64,000 nucleotides of DNA from Aliivibrio sp. (GTDB taxonomy: Bacteria > Pseudomonadota > Gammaproteobacteria > Enterobacterales > Vibrionaceae): positions 53,023-117,022 of the forward strand of contig JAESQY010000144.1 of assembly GCA_016764915.1 (NCBI GenBank), in the 5' to 3' direction. The translations under genes and the position numbers were made by a program. Shown here piece by piece: positions 28,237 through 37,234 of the stretch. The notes beneath the pieces were generated by a model, which saw only the letters and a list, made by a program, of their open reading frames with translations, had not been told where the DNA came from and did not search any database. How positions within the stretch are numbered: position 1 is the first letter of the stretch; each line of letters opens with the position of its first letter.

Positions 28237-30371
28237 TGTTGTTCAGCTCCTTTAAGTGCAGCGAACACTTTTTCATCAGTGACAGGAATCGACGAGAATG
28301 GTCGGTTAATGGCGTGTTCTACTGCAGCTGCATAAGCCGCCGCCGCGCCATTATGTGTTAACTCGCCACCTCCTTTCGCGCCACTGGGTCCATATGGATA
28401 CGGGTTATCAACCAAGTCACTCTCAATTGTCGGTACATCAAGTGCGGTTGGAATAACATAATCAGCCATGGTTCGTTGAGCAAAGATACCTTCATCAGTA
28501 AGCTCCATTTTTTCACAACTGCCATAGCCGAGTGCTTGCACCATGCCACCATCTATTTGCCCCTTAAAGACCTGCTCATCTATCGCTTTACCGATATCAA
28601 ACACACCATAAGCCGCAATAATTTCAGTTTGACCTGTTACCATATCCACTTCAACTTCCACCACATTGACACCATAACTGACCACTTGGTATGCATTACC
28701 TTGGTAGTTTTGTTGGTCCCAAATGTGATAATCAGGCTTGCGATAGGTTTCATTTATCTCAATGTGTTCGCTATCGGCCCATGCTGCACGTAACTTCTTC
28801 GCCGCTTTTTCAAGTAAGTAACCAACAATAACAATGGATCGAGAAGCCACAGTAGGTCCAGAATCTGGTACCTTTTCTGTATCTGGCGTATCTAAAAATA
28901 CCATGCTAATTGGACATTGTAGATTTTCAGCCACGATTTTACGGAAGGTCAAACTTAGCCCTTGTCCCATATCAGTATTAGATGCCAAGATATGAACCTG
29001 ATTGTTCGACTGCTTGATAATGGTGACTTTTGCATTGACTAACACATCTTCAAGATCACCAGCAAAACCACAACCATGTTGGAATACAGCCATGCCAATA
29101 CCTTTGCATTTTTCACTATTCTTAGCATGATGACTGTATTGGTCAACTTTACGGCGATACGATGACAACTCCTCAATTCTAGTCATCATTTTATCTAGGA
29201 CTAAATCACCAAATATGGCACCTCCGGTTAATGAGGTTGAATCGGTTGTTAGGAAATGACGCTGTTTAAACTGTGCAGGATCGTGCCCAATTTTTTTAGC
29301 GACGTGATTAAGATGAGTCTCAATACCAAAACAGGTTTGTGGCGAACCAAAACCACGAAAAGCACCAGTTGGCACAGTGTTGGTTGCCCATGCTCTGCCA
29401 TTAACACGAACATTCGGAATATCATACACGTTGGTTGCAGTGGTAATTGATCGCTGCAAAACAATGCCAGACAAACTCAGATACGCGCCACAATTGATGT
29501 CAATGTTGATGTCCATTGCCACTATTTTACCGTTAGCATCAAGACCCGTACGATATTGAAAACTCGCAGGATGCCGCTTTGAGGTAAAGGCGATATCTTC
29601 ACTTCGCTCTAAAATAATTCGAATCGGTTTTTGCAGTTTCTCAACCGCGACAGCTAACGGTCCAGCAAGCACATCTGGGTAATCTTCTTTGCCTCCAAAT
29701 GCGCCACCTGTCGTACATTGAATTGCCCTTACCTTATCATGCCCTAGTACAACAGCCATACAGTGGTGCACATACCAAGGACATTGCATCGAGCCCTCTA
29801 TGACAACTTTGCCACCCTCTGGATACCCAACTACCCCTTGAGTTTCAAGATAGATATGCTCTTGGTAACCGGTATCACAACTCTCTTCAATGATAGTGAC
29901 TGCTTTGGAGAAGCCATCAACAATATCACCTTTATTAAGGACGTGACTGTCAAACAGATTATCGTGACCATGAATAGGCCCATCAATGGCGTATTTGGAT
30001 TGTGGAATCGTGTAGGCAGGGGTTTGTGGCGTATATTCTACGTTGATTTTTTGCAGTAACTGTTCGACAATTTTAGGGTCAGGGCCAACCAGCAAGAAAA
30101 TAGTTTGTCCGACATAGCGAACCTCTTTCTCAGCAAAAGCTGGCCAATCGATCTCTACGATTGGCAGGGTATTTTGTCCAGGTACATCGTCAGCGCCAAA
30201 CAGGTGATATCCTGTTGGTAACGATGGGATTTCGACCGATTTTATTATGCCACGAGGACAAGAAGAGCGATAAAACCGCCCCTCAAGTACTCCTTCATAA
30301 CGACGGTCAGCTATATACTTCGCTTCTCCAGTGGCTTCTTGCCACTTGAACTGAGTATTAACTGCGTCCAT
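28233..30371 (-). CDS. xdhA: Xanthine dehydrogenase molybdopterin subunit, XdhA-like
   Basis: Large Mo subunit of about 712 residues, slightly shorter than E. coli XdhA because the N-terminus begins directly at WQEATGEAKYIADRR. Visible motifs include GGAFGGKEDYPD, AFRGFGSPQTCFGIE, NTDMGQGLSLTFRKIVAE and GAKGGGELTHNGAAAAYAAAV, whose Glu corresponds to the catalytic base. The ATG at 30371 follows GAGG by seven bases. Predicted to hydroxylate hypoxanthine/xanthine or a related purine; the nearby yqeB/yqeC genes suggest selenium dependence. Confidence 0.87.
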   Translation of the reverse strand: MDAVNTQFKWQEATGEAKYIADRRYEGVLEGRFYRSSCPRGIIKSVEIPSLPTGYHLFGADDVPGQNTLPIVEIDWPAFAEKEVRYVGQTIFLLVGPDPKIVEQLLQKINVEYTPQTPAYTIPQSKYAIDGPIHGHDNLFDSHVLNKGDIVDGFSKAVTIIEESCDTGYQEHIYLETQGVVGYPEGGKVVIEGSMQCPWYVHHCMAVVLGHDKVRAIQCTTGGAFGGKEDYPDVLAGPLAVAVEKLQKPIRIILERSEDIAFTSKRHPASFQYRTGLDANGKIVAMDINIDINCGAYLSLSGIVLQRSITTATNVYDIPNVRVNGRAWATNTVPTGAFRGFGSPQTCFGIETHLNHVAKKIGHDPAQFKQRHFLTTDSTSLTGGAIFGDLVLDKMMTRIEELSSYRRKVDQYSHHAKNSEKCKGIGMAVFQHGCGFAGDLEDVLVNAKVTIIKQSNNQVHILASNTDMGQGLSLTFRKIVAENLQCPISMVFLDTPDTEKVPDSGPTVASRSIVIVGYLLEKAAKKLRAAWADSEHIEINETYRKPDYHIWDQQNYQGNAYQVVSYGVNVVEVEVDMVTGQTEIIAAYGVFDIGKAIDEQVFKGQIDGGMVQALGYGSCEKMELTDEGIFAQRTMADYVIPTALDVPTIESDLVDNPYPYGPSGAKGGGELTHNGAAAAYAAAVEHAINRPFSSIPVTDEKVFAALKGAEQQ

Positions 30372-30385
30372 AACCAAACCTCACA

Positions 30386-31714
30386 TTAGTTTAGTTGATC
30401 CATTGTGTCCCAAACACGCTTAGCTACCTTTCTAGCCTCAGCGTAAATTGGCTCGATATCGAATGGGAAAGCGCGGTCTTCATAGCTGAACTTACCTTCA
30501 ACCATCACACTGTTTACGTTCCCTGCATTCATGCCAAAAGCGATATGACCCGCTAGATTATCCGCCACAAACGGGGTTGGACTCGTATAATCTAAGATGG
30601 TTAAATCCGCTTTGTTGCCCGCATCTAAGCGGCCAAACTTGGCACCAAAGTTTCTCGCCAGAATCTCATTACCATTCCATAAGTTTTTGGCAGAGCTATC
30701 AGGCCACAATGGTCCGCCAGCATCACGATGTTTAAAGAACGAAAATTTAAGCTCTTCTAACATGTCAGCACCAATACCATCAGTACCTAACGCCACATTT
30801 TTGAAGCGTGTTATTTTCTGATTGTAACCAACGTTATTGTTCATGTTAGAACGCGCGTTATGGACTAAGAAGCCATTTTTGCCGTTCAAGATATCGATGT
30901 CACGGTCAGATAAAAACAGACCGTGTGCAAGCAAGGTTTTTTCGTTAATCAAACCAAAGCTGTCTAGTCGCTCAACGATGTCTTGATCATAATGGTGATG
31001 ACTGTGAGTAACGTCATAACGGTCTTCAGCTACGTGTACATGGATACCTCGACCTGTTGCTTGAACCGCTTCGGCCATCATAGACAATCCTTCATTGGTC
31101 ACGGTAAACGGAGCGTGTGCGCCGATGTGTGACTCAACCAAGTAAGGGCTATTTCCGCTCGCTTTCTCGCTGTCAATCAGGTTAGCGAAGTTGATGTTCT
31201 CTTCCACTCCCGCCATCATCTCTTTAGTGCCGTTATTACGGTCTGTGGTTTCATAGCAGGTCATGCCTCGCAAACCAGCTTTGATAAAACCTTTACGTAA
31301 CGTATTCAGAGAGCCTGCAATGTAATTTGGCGATGCATGGTGATCTATGACCGACGTACACCCATTTTTAATCGCTTCCAATGAGCAGATAAGTCCACTG
31401 TAATAAACCGCCTCTTCATCGAGTGCTCGGTCCATTCGCCACCAAAGGTTCTTCAGTATTGAAATGAAATCTGGGCTTGGTTTGATGTCCGCCATAATTC
31501 CACGAGCTAAACCTGAATAGAAGTGGTTATGTGAGCAGACGATGCCTGGCATCACCACTTTTCCATTCATCTCCTTGACGGTGGCACTTGGGTATTTAGA
31601 AGTAAGGTTCGCTCCTACTTCTTTAATTAATGCCCCATCAATAACAATGTCTACGCCTTCCCTGATGAGCGCGGGCTCAATCTGCATGGCAGTGACGTTT
31701 TTAAGTATTAACAT
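30386..31714 (-). CDS. ssnA: Putative aminohydrolase SsnA
   Basis: Amidohydrolase-family protein, 442 residues from the ATG at 31714, exactly the E. coli SsnA length. This start follows AAGGAT by six bases and begins MLILKNVTAMQ like SsnA; the frame is open nine codons further. Metal-site motifs: CSHNHFYSG, VESHIGAHAPF, IHVHVAEDRYD, LAHGLFLSD and ALGTDGIGADM. In gut bacteria ssnA belongs to the set of genes required for anaerobic purine/urate breakdown, but its reaction is not firmly established. It follows ygfK by 13 bases. Confidence 0.9.
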   Translation of the reverse strand: MLILKNVTAMQIEPALIREGVDIVIDGALIKEVGANLTSKYPSATVKEMNGKVVMPGIVCSHNHFYSGLARGIMADIKPSPDFISILKNLWWRMDRALDEEAVYYSGLICSLEAIKNGCTSVIDHHASPNYIAGSLNTLRKGFIKAGLRGMTCYETTDRNNGTKEMMAGVEENINFANLIDSEKASGNSPYLVESHIGAHAPFTVTNEGLSMMAEAVQATGRGIHVHVAEDRYDVTHSHHHYDQDIVERLDSFGLINEKTLLAHGLFLSDRDIDILNGKNGFLVHNARSNMNNNVGYNQKITRFKNVALGTDGIGADMLEELKFSFFKHRDAGGPLWPDSSAKNLWNGNEILARNFGAKFGRLDAGNKADLTILDYTSPTPFVADNLAGHIAFGMNAGNVNSVMVEGKFSYEDRAFPFDIEPIYAEARKVAKRVWDTMDQLN

Positions 31715-31727
31715 GCTGCTATCCTTA

Positions 31728-34700
31728 TTAAAGTTCCACATGACCTAAAAGGTAATGGTGATTTGCGTGAACATAGCTGATCATTGTCGCTTCGTCTTTC
31801 AATGATTTCGGCAGCTCAATCTCACTCTTGTCGTTGATTGATGAACGGTAGATCTCACCATCGGCACGAAGAAGAACATTTGAACCGTCAATAAAGAAAC
31901 CGCTGTTGGTGCTATTTTGGAAATCAGCTTCTAGGTTATAGATAGTGAACTTGTCTTTGTATGGCTTGCTATCCCAAGGGCAGAACTGAGCACAGTTACC
32001 ACACTCATTACAGTAAGCATCCAAGTGTAAGGTTTGGAACTGATCTTTAAATCCAGGAATTGGTAGTGAAATATTGGCACGGTTAGGACAGACATCCACA
32101 CATTTACTACACACGTATGAACACTCTAAACAGCGCTTCGCTTCCTGTTCAATAAAGGCATCATGATCAGCCGCTTCTAGCGTTTCAGCTTCAATCAATT
32201 TAACTTGAATTTCACCTTTACGTTCGTAGATATCAGCAACATTGACGTCTTGCGTTGCATCTAACTGTTCATCTTCTTTCGCTTCACGCTCTAAAATCGC
32301 GGTTGCCGCTTTTCTACCACCAGAAATTGCAGAAACAATCGATGAAGGACCGGTATTCGCATCACCCATCAAGAACACATTTTCGACACCAGTTTCGCCA
32401 CCAGTTTCGCCAGTATCAGCATCAACAAGTGGCCAGCCATCACAACCCATTGGTACACCCATGCGGATCAATGTGTCACAGTTACTTTGCTCACCAATCG
32501 CAGTAATTAACGCGTCAGCTTGAATTTCAACCGTTTGATCGGTTGCAAGTGGACGACGACGGCCTTTCTCATCCGGCTCACCGAGTTTCATTACACGTGC
32601 TGTTAACTTACCGTTGCTTTCAAACGCTTCAGGGTTAGTTAAGAACATGAACTCAACGCCATCTTTAACTGCTTCTTCATACTCTTCTTTGTAAGCTGGC
32701 ATCTCTGCAAGAGTACGGCGATAAATGATAGTCACTTTCTCTACGCCATCAACTTTCAATGCTGCGCGAGCACTGTCCATTGCTGTATTACCAGCACCAA
32801 CGACAACAACATGTTTGCCTAAGCTGTCTGCTTTATTAGCGAACTCACCATCATTAAAGCTGCGTAAGAATTCAAGTGATTTAAAGACATTTGTGTTCTC
32901 ACCCGTTAGCGAGATTGGATTGCCTTTATCTGCGCCTATTCCTAAACAGATATATTTGAAACCGCTCTCTTTTAGTGCTGAGACAGTGAGGTCAGGATTA
33001 CAGCCATACTCAAAGTTCACGCCATGTTGCTTAACAAAATCGATGTCATGTTCAATGGTTTCTGCTGGTATTCTAAATTGTGGAATGATGTTTTTAACCA
33101 CTCCGCCAGCACTCTGTTCTTTTTCAAACACAGTAACAGGGTAACCTGCTCGCGCCATGAAATAAGCCGCTGAAAGCCCAGCAGGACCAGCACCAATAAC
33201 CGCGACAGGGTGCTTGGTAGTATCAAGTGTATTTTGATGCCATTTTGCTATATAACCATCCCAGCCTTTCGCCAGTGCCACTTTTTTCATTTCACGAATG
33301 TTCAACGCACCTTCGTAGTCACGACGAGTACAGTTGAATTGGCATTGATGATCACATATGTGCCCTGTGATAGCAGGTAGAGCATTTCGTGCATAGATAA
33401 TTTCAAGGGCTTCGGTGTGCTTGCCTTGACCCATTAAGCGGATATATTCTGGGATGTCTTGGCTGATTGGACAGGCTGTCACACAAGGTGCAACGTAACA
33501 ATCCGTCAATGGTAATTGTTTCTTAACCGTGATCTCTTCAGGTCCTCGCCACTCTTTTTGCGCATAATCAGCAACAAGAGATTTCGCAGCCAGTGCTTCT
33601 AATTTCACCAGATCAATGGCTTTCATCTGCCACTCACTGCTGGTTTCTAACTCTTTAGCACAATCTGCGAGGCGCATATAACCGCCTGGTTTAAGCAGGT
33701 CAGTGGCCATAGTGATTGGACGAATACCTGTTTCAAATATCTCTTTAATGTTAAATTTACTCGCACCGCCAGAGTAAGAAATCGGCAGTTGACCATTAAA
33801 TTCACGAGACAGTTCAAGCGCAACATTGATAGACAATGGGAACAGTGCACGTCCAGACATGTACATCTCTTTATCTGGTAAACGGCCTTTCTTATTCAAA
33901 GTACCCAGAGTGTTGGTGAGCTTAACGCCAAATCCGATATCATGGGTTTTGCCTAAATCAACCAATCTGTGCAGCATCGCTTTTGCATCTTCGATCTGTA
34001 GATCGTGACTGAATGACTCTTCACTTAATGCGATGTAATCAAAACCAGCATTATCTAAAATTGAACGTACACGTTTAAATCCAAGCAGCGTCGGGTTCAA
34101 TTTTACAAAGGTATTAATTTTCTTCTCTTCAATCATGTAACGACAGATGGCTTCGATCTCATTAGGAGGACAGCCGTGCATGGTAGAGAGTGTGACGCCC
34201 TGAGTCAGTTCAGTGCTAACAGAATTCGCAATCGCGATTAATTCTGCTTCTGTGTAACCAGCAGCATGGTCAGAAATGAATTCAGGATCGGTAATAAACA
34301 GTGCTAACTCGTTGACATATTTTGCAAAATCTTCGTGTTTGCTAGAATCTAACATGTCGTGGATGTACTTTTGCATCGGCGCTGTTTTAATGCCGTCCAA
34401 ATCGTATCCCACACTCATGTTAAAAATGAATGCGCGCTTTTCACCTTTACGGAATAACGCTTCTAATAGGTGCAGTGCAACCCAAGCTTTTAGATATTCA
34501 TCGTAGGCTTTAATCAGTGTGAATTCAGTAGACCACTCAGTGTTGAAACATTCATCTTCTGCATCAATACACGGTTTAGCAATCTCAAGCTGATCCATCT
34601 TCTGAACGGTTTTAAGTTCCATGAATCGACCACCAGCAAGCCATGAACAAATGATGTTCTGTGCTAACTGTGTATGTGGACCCGCTGCTGGGCCAACAGG

Positions 34701-34859
34701 TGTTTCACAGTTTTCATCCCAAACGGATAATTCATCAGCGTTTTTCTTGCTGTAAAACTGTTTTTCTGGAATCCCAAAAATGGACCGGCTCTCTTTGTAC
34801 TCGCAAAACATTCTCTTGAGAAGTTCACCAAACGGTACGGGACGCATGATGTCACCCAT
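31728..34859 (-). CDS. ygfK: YgfK, large iron-sulfur flavoprotein (putative selenate reductase subunit)
   Basis: 1043 residues, orthologue of E. coli YgfK. The N-terminal half is dihydroorotate dehydrogenase-like (TPVGPAAGPHTQLAQNI, GVTLSTMHGCPPNEIEAICR). The middle is GltD-like with cysteine clusters (CYVAPCVTACPISQDIP, ICDHQCQFNCTR) and two dinucleotide folds (VAVIGAGPAGLSAAYF, VVVVGAGNTAMDSAR). The C-terminus has ferredoxin motifs CSYVCSKCVDVCPNRA and CNECGNCAQFCPW. I chose the ATG at 34859 (after GGAG, seven-base spacing), which reproduces the E. coli MGDIMRP start; the frame extends to 34988. Likely an electron-transfer enzyme of anaerobic purine metabolism. Confidence 0.92.
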   Translation of the reverse strand: MGDIMRPVPFGELLKRMFCEYKESRSIFGIPEKQFYSKKNADELSVWDENCETPVGPAAGPHTQLAQNIICSWLAGGRFMELKTVQKMDQLEIAKPCIDAEDECFNTEWSTEFTLIKAYDEYLKAWVALHLLEALFRKGEKRAFIFNMSVGYDLDGIKTAPMQKYIHDMLDSSKHEDFAKYVNELALFITDPEFISDHAAGYTEAELIAIANSVSTELTQGVTLSTMHGCPPNEIEAICRYMIEEKKINTFVKLNPTLLGFKRVRSILDNAGFDYIALSEESFSHDLQIEDAKAMLHRLVDLGKTHDIGFGVKLTNTLGTLNKKGRLPDKEMYMSGRALFPLSINVALELSREFNGQLPISYSGGASKFNIKEIFETGIRPITMATDLLKPGGYMRLADCAKELETSSEWQMKAIDLVKLEALAAKSLVADYAQKEWRGPEEITVKKQLPLTDCYVAPCVTACPISQDIPEYIRLMGQGKHTEALEIIYARNALPAITGHICDHQCQFNCTRRDYEGALNIREMKKVALAKGWDGYIAKWHQNTLDTTKHPVAVIGAGPAGLSAAYFMARAGYPVTVFEKEQSAGGVVKNIIPQFRIPAETIEHDIDFVKQHGVNFEYGCNPDLTVSALKESGFKYICLGIGADKGNPISLTGENTNVFKSLEFLRSFNDGEFANKADSLGKHVVVVGAGNTAMDSARAALKVDGVEKVTIIYRRTLAEMPAYKEEYEEAVKDGVEFMFLTNPEAFESNGKLTARVMKLGEPDEKGRRRPLATDQTVEIQADALITAIGEQSNCDTLIRMGVPMGCDGWPLVDADTGETGGETGVENVFLMGDANTGPSSIVSAISGGRKAATAILEREAKEDEQLDATQDVNVADIYERKGEIQVKLIEAETLEAADHDAFIEQEAKRCLECSYVCSKCVDVCPNRANISLPIPGFKDQFQTLHLDAYCNECGNCAQFCPWDSKPYKDKFTIYNLEADFQNSTNSGFFIDGSNVLLRADGEIYRSSINDKSEIELPKSLKDEATMISYVHANHHYLLGHVEL

Positions 34860-34961
34860 TGTAAATCTCCTTTCAGTACACAGCCAGCACGTCGATGTGC
34901 TACGTGTAAGATAATTAAAGTGTTGTAATCGCGTTAAAATTCTTATAGTCACAGCTAAAAT

Positions 34962-34977
34962 TGCAACTACTGCGCCA
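34962..34977 (-). promoter_or_regulatory. Sigma-54 promoter for the ygfK operon
   Basis: The minus strand reads TGGCGCAGTAGTTGCA, matching the RpoN consensus TGGCAC-N5-TTGCW at all but one key position with the correct GG-N10-GC interval. Transcription would start near 34951, about 92 bases before the ygfK ATG. Confidence 0.65.
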
Positions 34978-35145
34978 AACTTCGTCAAACCGATTTTAAA
35001 GGGAAGATTTCGTGATGAAGGTCTAATATATGGGAATAGTGAGAGGTAGAGCGGCTCATGAGTTGTGGTTTATTCACGACTCACTAATGGGTAAATGCGT
35101 ATGATTCTTAGTCATAAATTATAGAGTATCAATTTAATATTCGAT

Positions 35146-35158
35146 TATCACTTTGATA
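35146..35158. promoter_or_regulatory. TATCA-N3-TGATA site upstream of ygfK (putative activator site)
   Basis: TATCACTTTGATA, extended to TTATCA-CTT-TGATAA, followed by another TATCA. It lies 169 bases upstream of the -24 element. The surrounding CGATTATCACTTTGATA matches 16 of 17 bases of the reverse complement at 40692-40708. Confidence 0.5.
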
Positions 35159-35194
35159 ACTATCAAGCCTATTATCAACAGTAATAAATAGAAA

Positions 35195-35252
35195 GGCACC
35201 TTAATCTATCTCCATGTCGTTCCACATAACATGAGTGAATGGTTAAGGTGCC
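35195..35252 (-). terminator. Terminator of the xanthine/urate permease gene
   Basis: GGCACCTTAA (35195-35204) pairs perfectly with TTAAGGTGCC (35243-35252) across a 38-base loop. On the minus strand TTTCTATTTATT follows. It begins 31 bases after the permease stop. Confidence 0.65.
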
Positions 35253-35283
35253 AATGGCCTTGCGTATCTATTATTCTGTGTGT

Positions 35284-36648
35284 TTAGTTGCTGTTTTTTG
35301 CTTTGGTCAACATACTTTTTGCGGTAATTCCACCTTCCTTGTTTTTCTCACTGATCTCTTTACTCTTTTTAGAGCGAGGAAGAAGAAGGTTTAGCACTAC
35401 CGTTGCTAATGTTCCGGTGGTAATACCTGAATGAAACAACATTTTTAGATCTTCTGGAAAGTGTTGCAGTAGGTTAGGTTCAAGTGTTACCGCCATACCA
35501 GAAGCCAAGCCTACGCAAACCACTAAGGCATTACGTCTTGAATCGGTCACATTAAGCAGCATTCTTATTCCGGCATACGCGATCATACCAAACATAACAA
35601 AACCGACCCCACCCAGCACAGGTTTAGGAACTGTAATTGCTAAGGCTGCTACTTTAGGAAATAGACCTGCTAAAATAAGCAGTCCACCGGCAACACCGAC
35701 CACAAATCGACTTGCAACACCACTAATACCAACGATTCCAACGTTTTGACTGAAACTCGCGACAGGCATTGCTGTCATGATCGCACCAAAGGTACTGCCC
35801 AATCCATCACCTAACAGACCACGGCGCAAATCTTTCCCTGTTACCTCTTTATGACAGTTGCTGCCCAGCGCCATAAAGTCTCCTGTGGCCTCTGCCACCA
35901 CCACCACATACACCAACGTCATACTGATAATGGCAGGCAACGAAAAGGTCATGCCATATTTAAACGGCTCAGGCATTGCAAACCAAGCTGCCGAGTAAAG
36001 CTGTTCCATACTTACCATTCCCAATGGTATAGCGGCAATGTATCCAGCCACTAAGCCAACAACAATTGCAGACGCTGCGATGGCCCCTTTACAATATACT
36101 GAGACACCAATTACCACGGCCAATGAAAACGCAGCTAAGAAGATTTTAGGCAGTGATGCAAAACTCATGTCTCCAGCTGGGGCATCTCCAATCCAGTTCA
36201 TAGCGACGGGCAGAATAGTCAAACCGATTAAGGTGACAACCACACCACTCACCACAGGTGGAAATAACTTTCTGACTTGATCCATATAGAAACTGGCAAT
36301 AATTACCATAAATGAACCAACAAAGGCGGCACCAATCACACTGCCCATTCCTTGACTGCTACCAATAGCGATACAAGTTCCTAGAAATGCAAAACTTGAA
36401 CCCATAACAACAGGCAGTCGTATACCAACTGGACCTATACCCAAACATTGAACTATCGTGACGACCCCAGACACCAACAAAGAAGCACTGATCAGGGTAA
36501 CAATCTCACCAGGTGGAAGCCCTATGGCCCCCCCAACAATCAGAGGCACAGTAACGATGCCCCCAATGGACGCTAACATATGTTGTAAAGCTAAGAAGAA
36601 GGTGATGCCATACGGCGGTTTTTCGTTCAGTTGATATAGTAACTTCAT
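35284..36648 (-). CDS. NCS2-family xanthine/urate permease
   Basis: Nucleobase:cation symporter of the NCS2 (uracil-xanthine permease) family, 454 residues with about 12-14 membrane segments. Landmarks are LQHMLASIGGIVTVPLIVGGA, VVVAEATGDFMALG, the ASFSQNVGIVGISGVASRFV motif and GGVGFVMFGMIAYAGIRML, which match the XanQ/UacT/PbuX group rather than uracil permeases. Its position directly after a xanthine dehydrogenase supports xanthine or urate as substrate. It starts 109 bases after the [2Fe-2S] gene and may be cotranscribed. Confidence 0.88.
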   Translation of the reverse strand: MKLLYQLNEKPPYGITFFLALQHMLASIGGIVTVPLIVGGAIGLPPGEIVTLISASLLVSGVVTIVQCLGIGPVGIRLPVVMGSSFAFLGTCIAIGSSQGMGSVIGAAFVGSFMVIIASFYMDQVRKLFPPVVSGVVVTLIGLTILPVAMNWIGDAPAGDMSFASLPKIFLAAFSLAVVIGVSVYCKGAIAASAIVVGLVAGYIAAIPLGMVSMEQLYSAAWFAMPEPFKYGMTFSLPAIISMTLVYVVVVAEATGDFMALGSNCHKEVTGKDLRRGLLGDGLGSTFGAIMTAMPVASFSQNVGIVGISGVASRFVVGVAGGLLILAGLFPKVAALAITVPKPVLGGVGFVMFGMIAYAGIRMLLNVTDSRRNALVVCVGLASGMAVTLEPNLLQHFPEDLKMLFHSGITTGTLATVVLNLLLPRSKKSKEISEKNKEGGITAKSMLTKAKNSN

Positions 36649-36757
36649 TGTTGTAGCCTCAAAAAGTTGAATGCGTTTGTCTCTCCCCTCGTATCTGTGA
36701 TAAACCCGAGATACTCAGTAAAGAGAGACTTAATAATAAAAACAATGTTAATCAGTA

Positions 36758-37234
36758 CTATCCTTTATCAATATTGAGCTCCTTAATCACAGATTTTATC
36801 GAATTTAAAATGGGTTGATATCCTGTACAACGACAAAGGTTTCCCTCTAACGCGTCTAATATTTCAGTGTCTGATGGGTTATGACTTTCATCGAGCAGTG
36901 CTTTAGTGCTCATCAATACGCCAGGGGTGCAGAATCCGCATTGAACACCGCCCTCTGTCACAAATGCATTTTGTAATTTCTGCGCCACTGGGTCCTCTTT
37001 GATCCCTTCGATGGTGGTGACTTCCGCGCCATCACACTGTGACGCTAGAATCATGCATGAGCAGACTGCTTGTTCATCAACAATCACCGTACACGCCCCA
37101 CACTCACCAACGGCACAACCCTCTTTGGTACCCGTTAATTTCAGTTGATCTCTAACCACATCCAGTAAGCGAAAATTATCGTCTACTTCAAGTTGCTGTA
37201 TAACGCCATTGACGGTAAGTTTTATCTTGTTCAT
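36758..37234 (-). CDS. [2Fe-2S] subunit of the fused xanthine dehydrogenase
   Basis: 158-residue iron-sulfur subunit with intact cysteine motifs EGCAVGECGACTVIVDEQAVCSC and VQCGFCTPGVL plus NLCRCTGYQP. It is a paralogue of the small subunit at 27754. The ATG overlaps the stop of the preceding fusion gene by four bases, so the pair should form one enzyme: a two-gene version of a normally three-gene hydroxylase. Confidence 0.9.
   Translation of the reverse strand: MNKIKLTVNGVIQQLEVDDNFRLLDVVRDQLKLTGTKEGCAVGECGACTVIVDEQAVCSCMILASQCDGAEVTTIEGIKEDPVAQKLQNAFVTEGGVQCGFCTPGVLMSTKALLDESHNPSDTEILDALEGNLCRCTGYQPILNSIKSVIKELNIDKG

Larger units (their letters stand above)
34860..35283. other. Regulatory region upstream of ygfK
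   Basis: 424 bases without a gene. From the gene outward it holds a sigma-54-type promoter (34962-34977), a TATCA-N3-TGATA palindrome (35146-35158) with an adjoining TATCA half-site, and a long-stem terminator of the permease gene (35195-35252). Confidence 0.55.

Noticed and set aside
36672..36687. GG-N10-GC spacing upstream of the xanthine/urate permease
   Set aside because: Neither the -24 TGGC nor the -12 TTGC block is present beyond the spacing, and no TATCA-N3-TGATA site lies upstream.
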